Positions 17,485 to 25,785 of a stretch of DNA of 64,000 bases are shown one piece after another. The DNA is from an uncultured Oscillospiraceae bacterium (GTDB lineage: Bacteria; Bacillota; Clostridia; Oscillospirales; Ruminococcaceae), in assembly GCA_934464775.1 (NCBI GenBank), contig CAKSKG010000002.1:62001-126000 (forward strand). The letters are read 5' to 3'. Position numbers and translations under genes: made by a program. The notes under the pieces were generated by a model. That model saw nothing but the letters and a program-made list of their open reading frames with translations, was not told where the DNA came from and ran no database searches. The stretch's first letter is position 1. Each line of letters opens with the position of its first letter.

Positions 17485-17622
17485 CGAATTAACCGTAAAC
17501 ATATTTAACAATATGTAAATATTATATGAAATATCTGTTATTTCTATAAAAGTTTAACAATTTTTATATTTGCGGATTTTTTCATATATAGCAATATACC
17601 AACAGAAATATGCGTTCCGCTG

Positions 17623-17651
17623 TTGCTTTTTTTTCCAAAAGGAATTATAAT
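17623..17651 (+). promoter_or_regulatory. Promoter of the 17.7-kb lipoprotein gene
   Basis: TTGCTT (17623-17628), 17-bp spacer, TATAAT (17646-17651), 48 bases before the start codon. Confidence 0.65.
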
Positions 17652-17698
17652 AGAAAGGTACGCACTAAAACCGAAAAATCACGAACGGAGGCGAAACC

Positions 17699-18274
17699 AT
17701 GAAAAAACTCATGCCGCTGATAGCATCGGCAATACTGCTTACAGCCTGCGGAAGCACCGACAAAAGTGCCGGGACCGAAACTGCCGTCACGGAGGAAACC
17801 ATCGCAGCCTTTGAACAATCACCTCTGCTGCTGGCAAATCCCGATTTCCGAAACATTCAGTGGGAAAACAGCGCATTCGAGGTACAGCGTCAGGAGGGAC
17901 GGTACTGCGACAGCTCCGATGAAAACACCCTCTGTTTTGATAACATGGAATTCGCCGATTTTAAGGCACGGCTGATATATTACTTCGACTATGATCGGTG
18001 CATAGCCGCCGAATACAGGATAGTCCGTCCCAATTCTTCGGCAGAAAATGATATTCAGCGTGTATCCCACTGGCTGGACGAGCTTTATGCCGCTCCCGAA
18101 GATGATGCCGATACGCTGCCCGTGACCCGAAAAACTCCCACTGCGGATATAGTGCTGTCTGCGGAAATCATCGACGAAAATACAGTGATACATATAAGAT
18201 TTTCAATGCCCGAGGGATATCACGACAGGAATGGCTGGAGCAGTGTGGATATATCCTCTCTCGAAAACGACTGA
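17699..18274 (+). CDS. Small lipoprotein of unknown function
   Basis: This 191-residue protein has a clear lipoprotein signal: MKKLMPLIASAILLTAC-G, with the acylated Cys at about residue 17. The mature part is acidic and mixed alpha/beta. I recognise no domain. It has a strong GGAGG ribosome site eight bases before the ATG and a promoter at 17623-17651. The downstream AEC transporter begins almost at its stop codon, so the two genes are probably translated from one message. No homologue or function is proposed. Confidence 0.8.
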   Translation: MKKLMPLIASAILLTACGSTDKSAGTETAVTEETIAAFEQSPLLLANPDFRNIQWENSAFEVQRQEGRYCDSSDENTLCFDNMEFADFKARLIYYFDYDRCIAAEYRIVRPNSSAENDIQRVSHWLDELYAAPEDDADTLPVTRKTPTADIVLSAEIIDENTVIHIRFSMPEGYHDRNGWSSVDISSLEND

Positions 18275-18321
18275 AAGCAGGGATAACAACGGAAAGCTTA
18301 AAATACAGTCTCACCGCAACC

Positions 18322-19266
18322 GTGCCCGTATTTCTGGTAATGGTGCTGGGATACATACTGAAAAAGCGGCATATGCTCACCGATGAATTTGTCAGTGTAT
18401 GCAACAAATTCAATTTCAAGGTAACTCTCCCCGTTATGCTGTTTCGTGATATTGCACGGACGGATATGATAACCGATTTTGACGGCAGCTATATACTTTT
18501 CTGCGCTCTTGCAACTACCGCCGCATTTCTTGGGATATGGCTCTTTGCCGCCCTTTTCATAAAGGATAAGACCGAAACGGGAGCATTCGTTCAGGCAAGC
18601 TACCGCAGCAGCGCCGCCGTTCTTGGAGTTGCATTCATACAGAATATCTACGGAAATTCGGGAATGGCGCCCATGATGATAATAGGCAGCGTGCCGCTGT
18701 TCAACATATATGCGGTGATAGTGCTTACTATGAACGCTTCGGACAGTGCATCGCAGAACAAAGCCGCAAACATAAAAAAAGCCGCTGTAAATGTGCTGAA
18801 AAATCCGATAATCATAGCGATATTCCTCGGAATGGCAGCCTCACTGCTGATGAGCCGCTTCCCCTCCGCAGGCGGTACTCTTGCATACGGCATAGCCGAC
18901 AAAATGCTTGGGAGCATCTCCTCCCTTGCCTCTCCCCTTGCACTGATAGCAATAGGAGCGGGATTTGAATTTTCCGCAGCCATAAAAAAGCTGCGCCCCA
19001 CAATCATTGCTTCCGTGATAAAGCTGGTGATACTTCCCGCTGTTATAATCCCAACGGCGATACACTTCGGCTTTACCGATGAAAAGCTTATTGCGCTGAT
19101 AATAATGTCAGGCTCCCCCACCACGCCGTCAAGCTATATCATGGCGAAAAACATGAACAACGATGCGGTGCTGACCTCGGGAGTTGTCATGCTGACAACG
19201 ATACTTTCATCGGTCACACTTACGTTCTGGATATTCATAACAAGAAGCGGCGGCTATATAAGATAG
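18322..19266 (+). CDS. AEC family transporter (auxin-efflux-carrier type), start uncertain
   Basis: This membrane protein of at least 314 residues has about ten helices in two halves. The N-terminal PVFLVMVLGYILKKRHMLTDE and the crossover region ASPLALIAIGAGFEFS are typical of AEC carriers, which export or import organic anions such as malate in bacteria. The first conventional start in frame is GTG at 18322, but it has no ribosome site and cuts into the first helix. The frame is open upstream (KAGITTESLKYSLTATV) and family members usually start about 15 residues earlier. There is no ATG, GTG or TTG there. A CTG at 18271 overlaps the TGA stop of the lipoprotein gene (CTGA) and an ATA lies at 18283. 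Either a rare start with translational coupling or a mutated start is possible. Confidence 0.8.
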   Translation: MPVFLVMVLGYILKKRHMLTDEFVSVCNKFNFKVTLPVMLFRDIARTDMITDFDGSYILFCALATTAAFLGIWLFAALFIKDKTETGAFVQASYRSSAAVLGVAFIQNIYGNSGMAPMMIIGSVPLFNIYAVIVLTMNASDSASQNKAANIKKAAVNVLKNPIIIAIFLGMAASLLMSRFPSAGGTLAYGIADKMLGSISSLASPLALIAIGAGFEFSAAIKKLRPTIIASVIKLVILPAVIIPTAIHFGFTDEKLIALIIMSGSPTTPSSYIMAKNMNNDAVLTSGVVMLTTILSSVTLTFWIFITRSGGYIR

Positions 19267-19309
19267 AAAAAACTCCGTTCCGAAATTCACTCGGAACGGA
19301 GTTTTTTTA
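19267..19309. terminator. Bidirectional terminator
   Basis: AAAAAACTCCGTTCCGA pairs with TCGGAACGGAGTTTTTTT. It serves the AEC gene and the converging 19310-20221 gene. Confidence 0.88.
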
Positions 19310-20221
19310 TCAGTCTGATCCGGACGCATTATCCGATACGTTCATAGATTTAAGATAATCGTCAAATACCTTCAATGCTCTTTCATAATTTACGTTCATC
19401 TTGTCATAGTTCGTGCCCACAAGCTTTTTGGGCAGGCGGAACGAGATGTAAAGATTGTCCCTGAGTCCCTCATATCCAAGACGTTCTTTCAGGTCGGTGC
19501 CAGTGATCTTATAGCCCAGCTCTTCGGCATTGGGATCATCGGGATATATCTTCCTCATATCCTGCAAAACATTTTCCGTGATGCCCATAGCTTCATAATC
19601 TTCAAGGGTGCCGATTATCATTATAGCCTCTCCCGACTGAAATTCAGCCACAAGCTTTGCACGGTCGGACTGCGCCAGCTGCATTGATGCATTGTTGTCA
19701 TCGTCATAATCCGCAGGCACATAGTACATATCCACAACGGTCCTGCCGTCGCCGTTGTAATCCTCGCAGTACGGTTCAAACAGCTTTCCCATTTCCTCAA
19801 CCTGATACTGCATATAAAAATCGCCGTCTATGTAAAGTATCGTCATATCGGGACGGACTGTGGTCACAAGGTTATATATCAGAAATATCGCCAATGCGGC
19901 AAAAGCAATGCCGAATATGATATATGCCTTGTCATGATATATGAAGTTGCCGATCTTCTGCCATATCGTATAGTGCTTTTCCACTGTCTCCTCTTTGGGT
20001 ATGTCCTCGTCGGTGATAACGCCTGCTTTCAGCTTCATAAGCTCGATCTTCTCACGCTTCAGCTGTTCCTCATAGGCTTTTTTCCGTTCAAGCTCACGCT
20101 GCTTTCTTGCTTCCGCCTTGCGCTCCTCTTCGGCTTCCTCTTCAAGCCGCTCACGCTCGTCGATCTCCCTTACCGTTTCAAGAAATGATTTTTCCTTGGG
20201 TTTGTCCTTTTTATCCGCCAT
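19310..20221 (-). CDS. Membrane-anchored coiled-coil protein, uncharacterised
   Basis: The first 85 of 303 residues are highly charged and rich in Glu, Lys and Arg (EERKAEARKQRELERKK), a predicted coiled coil in the cytoplasm. One transmembrane helix follows at about 100-122 (YIIFGIAFAALAIFLIYNLV). The remaining 180 residues would lie outside the cell. They contain DMTILYIDGDFYMQYQVEEM and DDNNASMQLAQSDRAKL, and resemble the external part of other clostridial membrane proteins of unknown role. I recognise no catalytic motif. The ATG has AAAGGA eleven bases upstream. The leader contains a terminator-like hairpin, and the promoter is at 20324-20352. Confidence 0.7.
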   Translation of the reverse strand: MADKKDKPKEKSFLETVREIDERERLEEEAEEERKAEARKQRELERKKAYEEQLKREKIELMKLKAGVITDEDIPKEETVEKHYTIWQKIGNFIYHDKAYIIFGIAFAALAIFLIYNLVTTVRPDMTILYIDGDFYMQYQVEEMGKLFEPYCEDYNGDGRTVVDMYYVPADYDDDNNASMQLAQSDRAKLVAEFQSGEAIMIIGTLEDYEAMGITENVLQDMRKIYPDDPNAEELGYKITGTDLKERLGYEGLRDNLYISFRLPKKLVGTNYDKMNVNYERALKVFDDYLKSMNVSDNASGSD

Positions 20222-20242
20222 GGTGCGCAGTTCCTTTCATTT

Positions 20243-20276
20243 ATAAAAATAAACGGGTATGCCTTCGGCACACCCC
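20243..20276 (-). promoter_or_regulatory. Terminator-like hairpin in the leader of the 19310-20221 gene
   Basis: On the minus strand, GGGTGTGCC-GAA-GGCATACCC is followed by GTTTATTTTT. It lies between the promoter and the start codon, so it could act as an attenuator. Confidence 0.5.
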
Positions 20277-20323
20277 CAGCTCCGATCTTTAAACAATACA
20301 TTCCCCTTAAATGCATTATATCT

Positions 20324-20352
20324 ATTATAATATACCCTGCCGCCGATGTCAA
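20324..20352 (-). promoter_or_regulatory. Sigma-A promoter of the 19310-20221 gene
   Basis: Minus strand TTGACA (complement at 20347-20352), 17-bp spacer, TATAAT (20324-20329): a perfect consensus. Confidence 0.85.
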
Positions 20353-20389
20353 TAGGCAATCCTGCACCGTTTAAGGCAGGCGGCATTAA

Positions 20390-20663
20390 CTGCGGAAGAA
20401 ACTTCCGCTATGGTACGGCTTCTCGCTGAACAAGAACAGCGACAATTATGACTATGCCCTTGAATTTCTGCGCTTCATCGCACAGGATGACAATCTGAAC
20501 ACGCTTGCTTCAATAAAGGGCGTTCCCACGGTAACGGGCGATCCCTCCAATGCGGTGTTCGGCAGTGCGGAAACTGCCGAAAAGGTCGAGAGCGCATATA
20601 TCAACAACGGCGGAGGAAGCCGCAGAATATTACGTCGGCAAATATTCGGGCACGCTTGAATAA
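20390..20663 (+). pseudogene. Remnant of an ABC-transporter sugar-binding protein (C-terminal end)
   Basis: A reading frame open from 20390 encodes LWYGFSLNKNSDNYDYALEF, then LRFIAQDDNLNTLASIKGVP and an NAVFGSAETAEKVESAYINN stretch. This is the typical C-terminal end of a family 1 extracellular solute-binding protein ('..A.eFl.fl.s.e.q..la...g..P'). There is no start codon, ribosome site or N-terminal half. Near 20619 the frame shifts, and the other frame finishes the protein as AAEYYVGKYSGTLE-stop at 20663. It is therefore truncated at the 5' end and frameshifted. A strong terminator follows at 20677-20717, probably the old gene's own. No permease genes lie nearby. Confidence 0.7.
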
Positions 20664-20676
20664 TACGCAGTAAATA

Positions 20677-20717
20677 CGATATCCCGCGGAAGATATTTTC
20701 TGCGGGATATTTTTTCG
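20677..20717 (+). terminator. Terminator after the solute-binding-protein remnant
   Basis: ATATCCCGC and GCGGGATAT pair around a 13-base loop, followed by TTTTTT. Confidence 0.8.
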
Positions 20718-20736
20718 GCATTTTATTACAAATTTA

Positions 20737-20765
20737 TTGACAATTCGCATATTAAGTGATATAAT
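20737..20765 (+). promoter_or_regulatory. Sigma-A promoter of the transglutaminase gene
   Basis: TTGACA (20737-20742), 17-bp spacer, TATAAT (20760-20765): a perfect consensus, about 35 bases before the ribosome site. Confidence 0.88.
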
Positions 20766-20805
20766 TATTTTTATTGAAAATTTCAATTAAAAAGGGGATA
20801 GAAAA

Positions 20806-22299
20806 TTGAATAATAAAAAGGCAATGAAAAAATTTTTAAGTCTTATGGCGGCAATGGCTGTAATGACAGGCACCCTTGCGGCGGAGGTCAATGCGGAAGC
20901 ATATCAGTACAGCACGGCAAGAGTGGTCGAATCAACGGCAAGCAGTACAAAAAGAACGGGCAAGCAGCTCACATATAAGCAGGCATATAACAGATTAAAG
21001 GATTTGTCAATTTTTTCGGGTTCTTCCCCTGCCCAGACAACAACAAAGCCTGCTACAACTGCTAAGCCTAATCAGAATAATACAAGCACAAAGCCCAATC
21101 AGAATACACAGCAGGATAAAAAAGACGCAGTGTATATGACAGACCATAAGGGCAATGCTATTCCCACATCAAATCTTGTATTTAGGAGTACACTTACAAC
21201 AAATCAACAGTATCTTTATGATACAATAAAAGATGCTGTATCAAAAGGTTTAACAAGTGTTGCTTTTAATAATTATTATAGTCGTTATGATATAATTTTG
21301 GCTTATATAGGTGTTAAATATGATAATCCATATTTGGTTTGGTTTGATTCATATAATTGGGGTACGTCTAATAAACAGGGTATTAATAGTATAAATTTTA
21401 TATATGATTCTACACTTGTAAAGGACAGAGCTGGAGCAGTGCAACTTATGGATGATTACCTTAAACCGATGCTTGATAAGGCATCTAAGATGTCTACAGA
21501 TATAGACAAGGTGAAATTTGTACACGACTGGATTATATATAATGTAAATGATGGTTCTAAGAAATCTAACGTTAATTCTTCAAATGGCTATTATCATGTG
21601 GCTTATGCAGCTGTAGTTGATAAAATGGGAGTTTGTGCGGCTTATGCTGATACATTTACTTATTGTATGCAGAAATTGGGTATACAGTGTACTTCAGTAT
21701 CGGGTACAACATGGAATGGGGTGAGTCATAAATGGAATCTCGTAAAAGTTGGCGGGGACTGGTATGAGTGTGATGTATATTGGGATGATGTAATAACAAA
21801 ATCTGAAACAGATTACACTTATACGTACTTTATGCAGACAACAGCATCTTTGAAGGCTTATGATTCATATAATGGAAAAAGCCGTACACGTTTTTATTAT
21901 TCTGAAAGTTTACCAGTGGCAAATGGCACAAAATACTCCCCCGACAATTACAAATATGCCAACGGTTCAAACTTCAATAACCTTGCTAAAGTAGTAATTA
22001 CAAATAAAACCAATACAAGCAGTGTAAAAAATTATACGGCATCTTCAAAAAATACAAGCCTGCCCAGCGGCTGGTATAAGTATAAGGCAATAAATATACT
22101 TGGCAAAAAGACTATCAGTGAAAGTGACTGGACAAAAGAGGGCAAGTTCTATTATATAGAAAAGACCAACAACGGCAAGTCAACGGGTAATTATTATATC
22201 TATGATACAGCATATGATAATTACTATTATGCCGACAGCAGTTTGAGTTCAATAAGTTGGTATAATTACAAGACCGGTGTATGGACAACACTTAAATAA
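20806..22299 (+). CDS. Secreted transglutaminase-like protein
   Basis: This 497-residue exported protein has a signal peptide (MKKFLSLMAAMAVMTGTLAAEVNA). A linker rich in Thr, Pro, Asn and Gln follows (about 80-108). A transglutaminase-like domain at about 235-345 carries the catalytic triad: Cys in GVCAAYADTF, His in SHKWNLVKV and Asp in YECDVYWDD. The C-terminal region is Tyr/Asn/Ser-rich with YYIYDTAYDNYYYADSS, perhaps a surface-binding module. Such proteins act as proteases or crosslinkers at the cell surface; the substrate is unknown. The start is TTG at 20806, supported by AAAGGGGAT nine bases upstream; ATG at 20824 is the alternative. Codon use is odd. The core is very AT-rich (only 13 and 16 G+C in the 60-base blocks at 21241 and 21301) and T-ending codons dominate, unlike the two ends and the neighbouring genes. 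Confidence 0.85.
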   Translation: MNNKKAMKKFLSLMAAMAVMTGTLAAEVNAEAYQYSTARVVESTASSTKRTGKQLTYKQAYNRLKDLSIFSGSSPAQTTTKPATTAKPNQNNTSTKPNQNTQQDKKDAVYMTDHKGNAIPTSNLVFRSTLTTNQQYLYDTIKDAVSKGLTSVAFNNYYSRYDIILAYIGVKYDNPYLVWFDSYNWGTSNKQGINSINFIYDSTLVKDRAGAVQLMDDYLKPMLDKASKMSTDIDKVKFVHDWIIYNVNDGSKKSNVNSSNGYYHVAYAAVVDKMGVCAAYADTFTYCMQKLGIQCTSVSGTTWNGVSHKWNLVKVGGDWYECDVYWDDVITKSETDYTYTYFMQTTASLKAYDSYNGKSRTRFYYSESLPVANGTKYSPDNYKYANGSNFNNLAKVVITNKTNTSSVKNYTASSKNTSLPSGWYKYKAINILGKKTISESDWTKEGKFYYIEKTNNGKSTGNYYIYDTAYDNYYYADSSLSSISWYNYKTGVWTTLK

Positions 22300-22317
22300 C
22301 TTTTATTAAAAACAAAA

Positions 22318-22356
22318 AAATGCGCCGTATGTTCAATAAAACACACGGCGCATTCT
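22318..22356. terminator. Bidirectional terminator
   Basis: AATGCGCCGTATGT pairs with ACACACGGCGCATT, flanked by an A-run on one side and TTCTTAT on the other. It lies between the converging transglutaminase and lysS genes. Confidence 0.75.
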
Positions 22357-22366
22357 TATGTTTATT

Positions 22367-23878
22367 TTAATCAAGGGACTTCATTGTGGGGAACAGCAGA
22401 ACATCTCTGATAGCACTGCTGTTTGTAAGCAGCATTACCATTCTGTCGATACCGAAGCCGATACCGCCTGTGGGAGGCATACCGATCTCCAGCGCACGGA
22501 GGAAGTCCTCATCAATGCTGTTAGCCTCTTCATCGCCCAGACGCTTCATCTCTTCCTGTGCCTCAAAGCGAGCTCTCTGGTCAACGGGATCGTTCAACTC
22601 GGAGTATGCGTTGCACATCTCTCTGCCGAGAATGAACATCTCGAAACGCTCCGTATAATCGGGCTTATCGGGCTTTCTCTTTGTAAGGGGAGAAATATCA
22701 ACGGGGTGATCCATAATGAATGTAGGCTGGATAAGATGCTCCTCAACGAATTCATCAAAGAAGAGATTGAGGATATCGCCGATCTTGTGGCGCTGCTCAA
22801 ACTCGATGTGATGCTCCTTGGCAGCTGCACGAGCCTCCTCAACGGTCTTGATCTGCTCAAAGTCAACACCCGAATACTTCTTAACGGCATCGACCATTGT
22901 TATTCTCTCAAAGGGCTTGCCCAGATCTATCTCGGTGTCGCCGTACATGATCTTTGTTGTACCGCAGACCTCCTGTGCGCAGTATCTGTAAAGATTCTCC
23001 GCAAGGTCCATCATGCCGTGATAATCGGTATAAGCCTGATAAAGCTCCATAAGTGTGAACTCGGGGTTGTGCTTTGTGTCAACGCCCTCGTTTCTGAAAA
23101 CTCTGCCTATCTCGTAAACACGGTCAAGTCCGCCTACGATAAGACGCTTTAAGTAAAGCTCCAGCGATATTCTCAAACGAACGTCCTCGTCAAGAGCATT
23201 ATAGTGAGTCTCGAAAGGTCTTGCGCTTGCGCCGCCAGCATTTGCGACCAGCATAGGTGTTTCCACCTCGATAAAGCCCTGACCGTCAAGGTAGCGTCTG
23301 ATGCAGGAGATTATCTTGGAGCGCTTTCTGAATGTATCCGCAACATCGGGATTAACGATAAGGTCAACATAACGCTGACGGTAGCGTGTGTCCTGATCCT
23401 TGAGTCCGTGCCACTTTTCGGGCAGGGGCAGAAGCGACTTTGTAAGCAGTGTGACCTTCTGTGCGTGAACTGTGATCTCACCAGTTCTTGTCTTGAACAC
23501 AAAGCCCTCAACGCCGATTATATCACCGATATCCCATGTCTTGAAGTCCTTGAATGCTTCCTCGCCGATATCGTTCATGCGGACATAGACCTGCATACGG
23601 TCTGTGTTGTCTCTGACATCGATAAAGTTTGCCTTGCCCATGTTTCTCCATGTCATGATACGGCCTGCGATCTTGACTGTCTTGTTTTCAAGCTCGTCAA
23701 AGCGTGTTCTGATATCGGCATTCTTTATGTCATAGTCAAACTTTGTTATCTCAAAAGGATTCTTGCCCTCAGCCTTCATAGCTTCAAGCTTGTCCATTCT
23801 TATCTTCTTGAGGATATTTATATCCTGTTCGGTCTGCTCTTCCTCGGCAGCCTGTGTAACTGCTTCATTTTCAGCCAA
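22367..23878 (-). CDS. lysS: Lysyl-tRNA synthetase, class II
   Basis: LysS charges tRNA-Lys. The 503-residue protein has the N-terminal anticodon-binding OB fold (VKIAGRIMTWRNMGKANF) and the class II catalytic core: motif 1 GFIEVETPML, motif 2 VYEIGRVFRNEGVDTKHNPEF and motif 3 GGIGFGIDRMVMLL. The start is a TTG codon at 23878, with AAGGA eleven bases upstream and no better ATG. It is downstream of greA by 43 bases and transcribed from the promoter at 24503-24531, a pairing often seen in Firmicutes. The final LLFPTMKSLD is the normal C-terminus. Confidence 0.97.
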   Translation of the reverse strand: MAENEAVTQAAEEEQTEQDINILKKIRMDKLEAMKAEGKNPFEITKFDYDIKNADIRTRFDELENKTVKIAGRIMTWRNMGKANFIDVRDNTDRMQVYVRMNDIGEEAFKDFKTWDIGDIIGVEGFVFKTRTGEITVHAQKVTLLTKSLLPLPEKWHGLKDQDTRYRQRYVDLIVNPDVADTFRKRSKIISCIRRYLDGQGFIEVETPMLVANAGGASARPFETHYNALDEDVRLRISLELYLKRLIVGGLDRVYEIGRVFRNEGVDTKHNPEFTLMELYQAYTDYHGMMDLAENLYRYCAQEVCGTTKIMYGDTEIDLGKPFERITMVDAVKKYSGVDFEQIKTVEEARAAAKEHHIEFEQRHKIGDILNLFFDEFVEEHLIQPTFIMDHPVDISPLTKRKPDKPDYTERFEMFILGREMCNAYSELNDPVDQRARFEAQEEMKRLGDEEANSIDEDFLRALEIGMPPTGGIGFGIDRMVMLLTNSSAIRDVLLFPTMKSLD

Positions 23879-23921
23879 CTTGTATCATTCCTTTATATTG
23901 AATTTGATTTACGGTGCAAAA

Positions 23922-24398
23922 TTACTTGCTGATCTCCAGAACTTCCATTCTGATAACTCCGATAGGAGCCTCAACCTCCAGCACCTCGCCCACTCTCTTC
24001 TTCATAGCGGCGATGCCGATAGGAGAATCCTCGGAGATCTTGTTGTTCTCGGGGTCTGCTTCTGTGGAGCCAACGATCTGAAGATCCATGATCTCATCAA
24101 GCTCAAGATCCTTGAGCTTTACCTTTGAACCTACGCCGATCTCGTCCTCGGAAAGGTCATCATCGCCGACGATCTCTGCGTTTGCGATCTTTAATTCAAG
24201 GTCAGCGATATCCGCTTCAAGGATACCCTGCTCGTCCTTGGCAGCATCATACTCGGCGTTCTCGGAAAGGTCTCCCTGTGAACGTGCTTCCTTCAGCTTT
24301 TCGGCAACTTCTTTTCTGCGGACATTTTTCAGATATTCAAGCTTCTCTTCAAGGGCTCTGTAACCCTCGGCGGACATTTTGATTTTTTTTACAGCCAT
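23922..24398 (-). CDS. greA: Transcription elongation factor GreA
   Basis: GreA enters the RNA polymerase secondary channel and stimulates cleavage of backtracked RNA. The 158-residue protein has the N-terminal antiparallel coiled coil with the acidic tip in GDLSENAEYDAAKDEQ. The C-terminal FKBP-like domain includes VGSKVKLKDLELDE and ISEDSPIGIAAMKKRVGE. The open frame extends to 24422, but the ATG at 24398 has GGAG eight bases ahead and begins MAVKKIKMSAEGY as usual for the family. It is the first gene of the greA-lysS operon. Confidence 0.97.
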   Translation of the reverse strand: MAVKKIKMSAEGYRALEEKLEYLKNVRRKEVAEKLKEARSQGDLSENAEYDAAKDEQGILEADIADLELKIANAEIVGDDDLSEDEIGVGSKVKLKDLELDEIMDLQIVGSTEADPENNKISEDSPIGIAAMKKRVGEVLEVEAPIGVIRMEVLEISK

Positions 24399-24502
24399 AA
24401 TATATTCTCCAATCTGCCGCACAAAAGCATGGACGGCATTTTTTTACAATAAATCATGCGCAGAAAAACCGCATCAGCGGTCAGACTGCGCCTATCTTGA
24501 TT

Positions 24503-24531
24503 ATTATACTATAAATCAGCCCCGATGTCAA
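24503..24531 (-). promoter_or_regulatory. Sigma-A promoter of greA-lysS
   Basis: Minus strand TTGACA (complement at 24526-24531), 17-bp spacer, TATAAT (24503-24508): a perfect consensus. The leader is about 100 bases. Confidence 0.85.
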
Positions 24532-24597
24532 GGATTTTTCCGTACAAATCACGCCGAAAAAGCATTTGAAACTGCCTAAAAAGCGCATATGCACGTC

Positions 24598-25587
24598 TTA
24601 TTCAGCATCTTCTCCCGTATCCACCGCAAGCTTCGACGAATTGATGGCAAAAACAGTTCCCGGCTCGGATATTTCCATTGTATCGGAGATTATCGCATCT
24701 GCGGAACGGTCATAGGAGAACACATAGTCTCCGTCGTCGGGAGTGATGAACACCGTTGAAAAGCCTGTGGGAACTTCAAACTTGTCGGTAGTCTCCGTGT
24801 CAACGTCTCTGATAGTGATGACCGTCAGCTCATAGGTATCGTTCATATAAGCAGGCAGCTGAAAATCGGAAACGCCGTAATCCACCTTGACATTCAGCGT
24901 GGAATCGATCTCACCAGTATTCACATCGGTGCAGACGCTCTTCATTTCCGTAAGCTCCAGATCCGCATTTGCCGATATCACATACTCGTATTTATAAGCT
25001 ATGCTTACAGTTGCGCCCTCTGCGTCCTGATAGGAATTATTGAATGTTTCCGCCGCCGAGATTATATAGCTTCCGTCATCGTTGCGTGTATATCCCGTAA
25101 CGGTAAGGGCATCTCCCTCGCTGTAGGTAAAGATATAATGCTCCAGATCGCCGCCGCTCTCTGCGCCGTCCAGCACCAGATTTGCATATCCCTCTCCGCT
25201 GCCGTCGTCATACATCTCATACCAGTAATCGTTTTTGCCGTCAAAATATTCGGTGTCAGTGCCCGACTCGCTGATATAGGACACGCCGCCGTCGGCACTG
25301 CCCGTAAAGGTCATGACCTGATCGTATACCTCGCCGTAGTCCATGGAATAGGATATCCTGAAGCTGCCGTACTTCTCAAGCAGAGCCGATGTGCGGCTTG
25401 CCTCCGCAATAGTTGTAAGGTCAAAATCGCTGAATGAACCGTCGGTAGGAACTTCCGCAAAATCGCCTGCGGCGGTCGCTGCGGTAGTCTGGGGAGTCTC
25501 GTTTCCGCCGTTTCCGCAGGCTGTGAACAGCGATGCCGAAAGCAGCAGCGCAGCAGCTATGCTTATTGTTTTTGCTGATCTTATCAT
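24598..25587 (-). CDS. Lipoprotein of unknown function
   Basis: This 329-residue lipoprotein has signal peptide MIRSAKTISIAAALLLSASLFTAC-G, with the acylated Cys at about residue 24, then a Thr/Ala linker. The mature domain is acidic and beta-rich (FRISYSMDYGEVYDQVMTFTG, ISESGTDTEYFDGKNDYWYEM), reminiscent of the outer-membrane-lipoprotein-sorting-like fold seen in many clostridial lipoproteins. No motif assigns a function. It is monocistronic with its own promoter (TTGAAA, 17 bp, TATAAT at 25682-25654). Confidence 0.75.
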   Translation of the reverse strand: MIRSAKTISIAAALLLSASLFTACGNGGNETPQTTAATAAGDFAEVPTDGSFSDFDLTTIAEASRTSALLEKYGSFRISYSMDYGEVYDQVMTFTGSADGGVSYISESGTDTEYFDGKNDYWYEMYDDGSGEGYANLVLDGAESGGDLEHYIFTYSEGDALTVTGYTRNDDGSYIISAAETFNNSYQDAEGATVSIAYKYEYVISANADLELTEMKSVCTDVNTGEIDSTLNVKVDYGVSDFQLPAYMNDTYELTVITIRDVDTETTDKFEVPTGFSTVFITPDDGDYVFSYDRSADAIISDTMEISEPGTVFAINSSKLAVDTGEDAE

Positions 25588-25653
25588 TTATATTTCTCCG
25601 TTTCGATCGTTTTTCTATATTATTTTATCGGCAGACCCACGCCTGCAAAATAT

Positions 25654-25682
25654 ATTATATCACATAATACCGCCGTTTTCAA
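25654..25682 (-). promoter_or_regulatory. Promoter of the 24.6-kb lipoprotein gene
   Basis: Minus strand TTGAAA (complement at 25677-25682), 17-bp spacer, TATAAT (25654-25659). Confidence 0.75.
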
Positions 25683-25720
25683 CAAGCATATCATAATTTC
25701 AGATGAAAATACTGTGAAAA

Positions 25721-25760
25721 AAAGTCCCTCCGCATCGTTTTTTCGATACGGAGGGACATA
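25721..25760 (-). terminator. Intrinsic terminator of glgP
   Basis: On the minus strand, GTCCCTCCGTATCG and CGATGCGGAGGGAC pair around AAAAAA and are followed by TTTTTTTC. Confidence 0.88.
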
Positions 25761-25785
25761 TCATTATTTGATTTTCCGAAGCTTA

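Noticed and set aside
24538..24597. A small RNA gene between greA and the lipoprotein
   Set aside because: The gap is explained by the greA promoter; no stable hairpin or terminator was seen.
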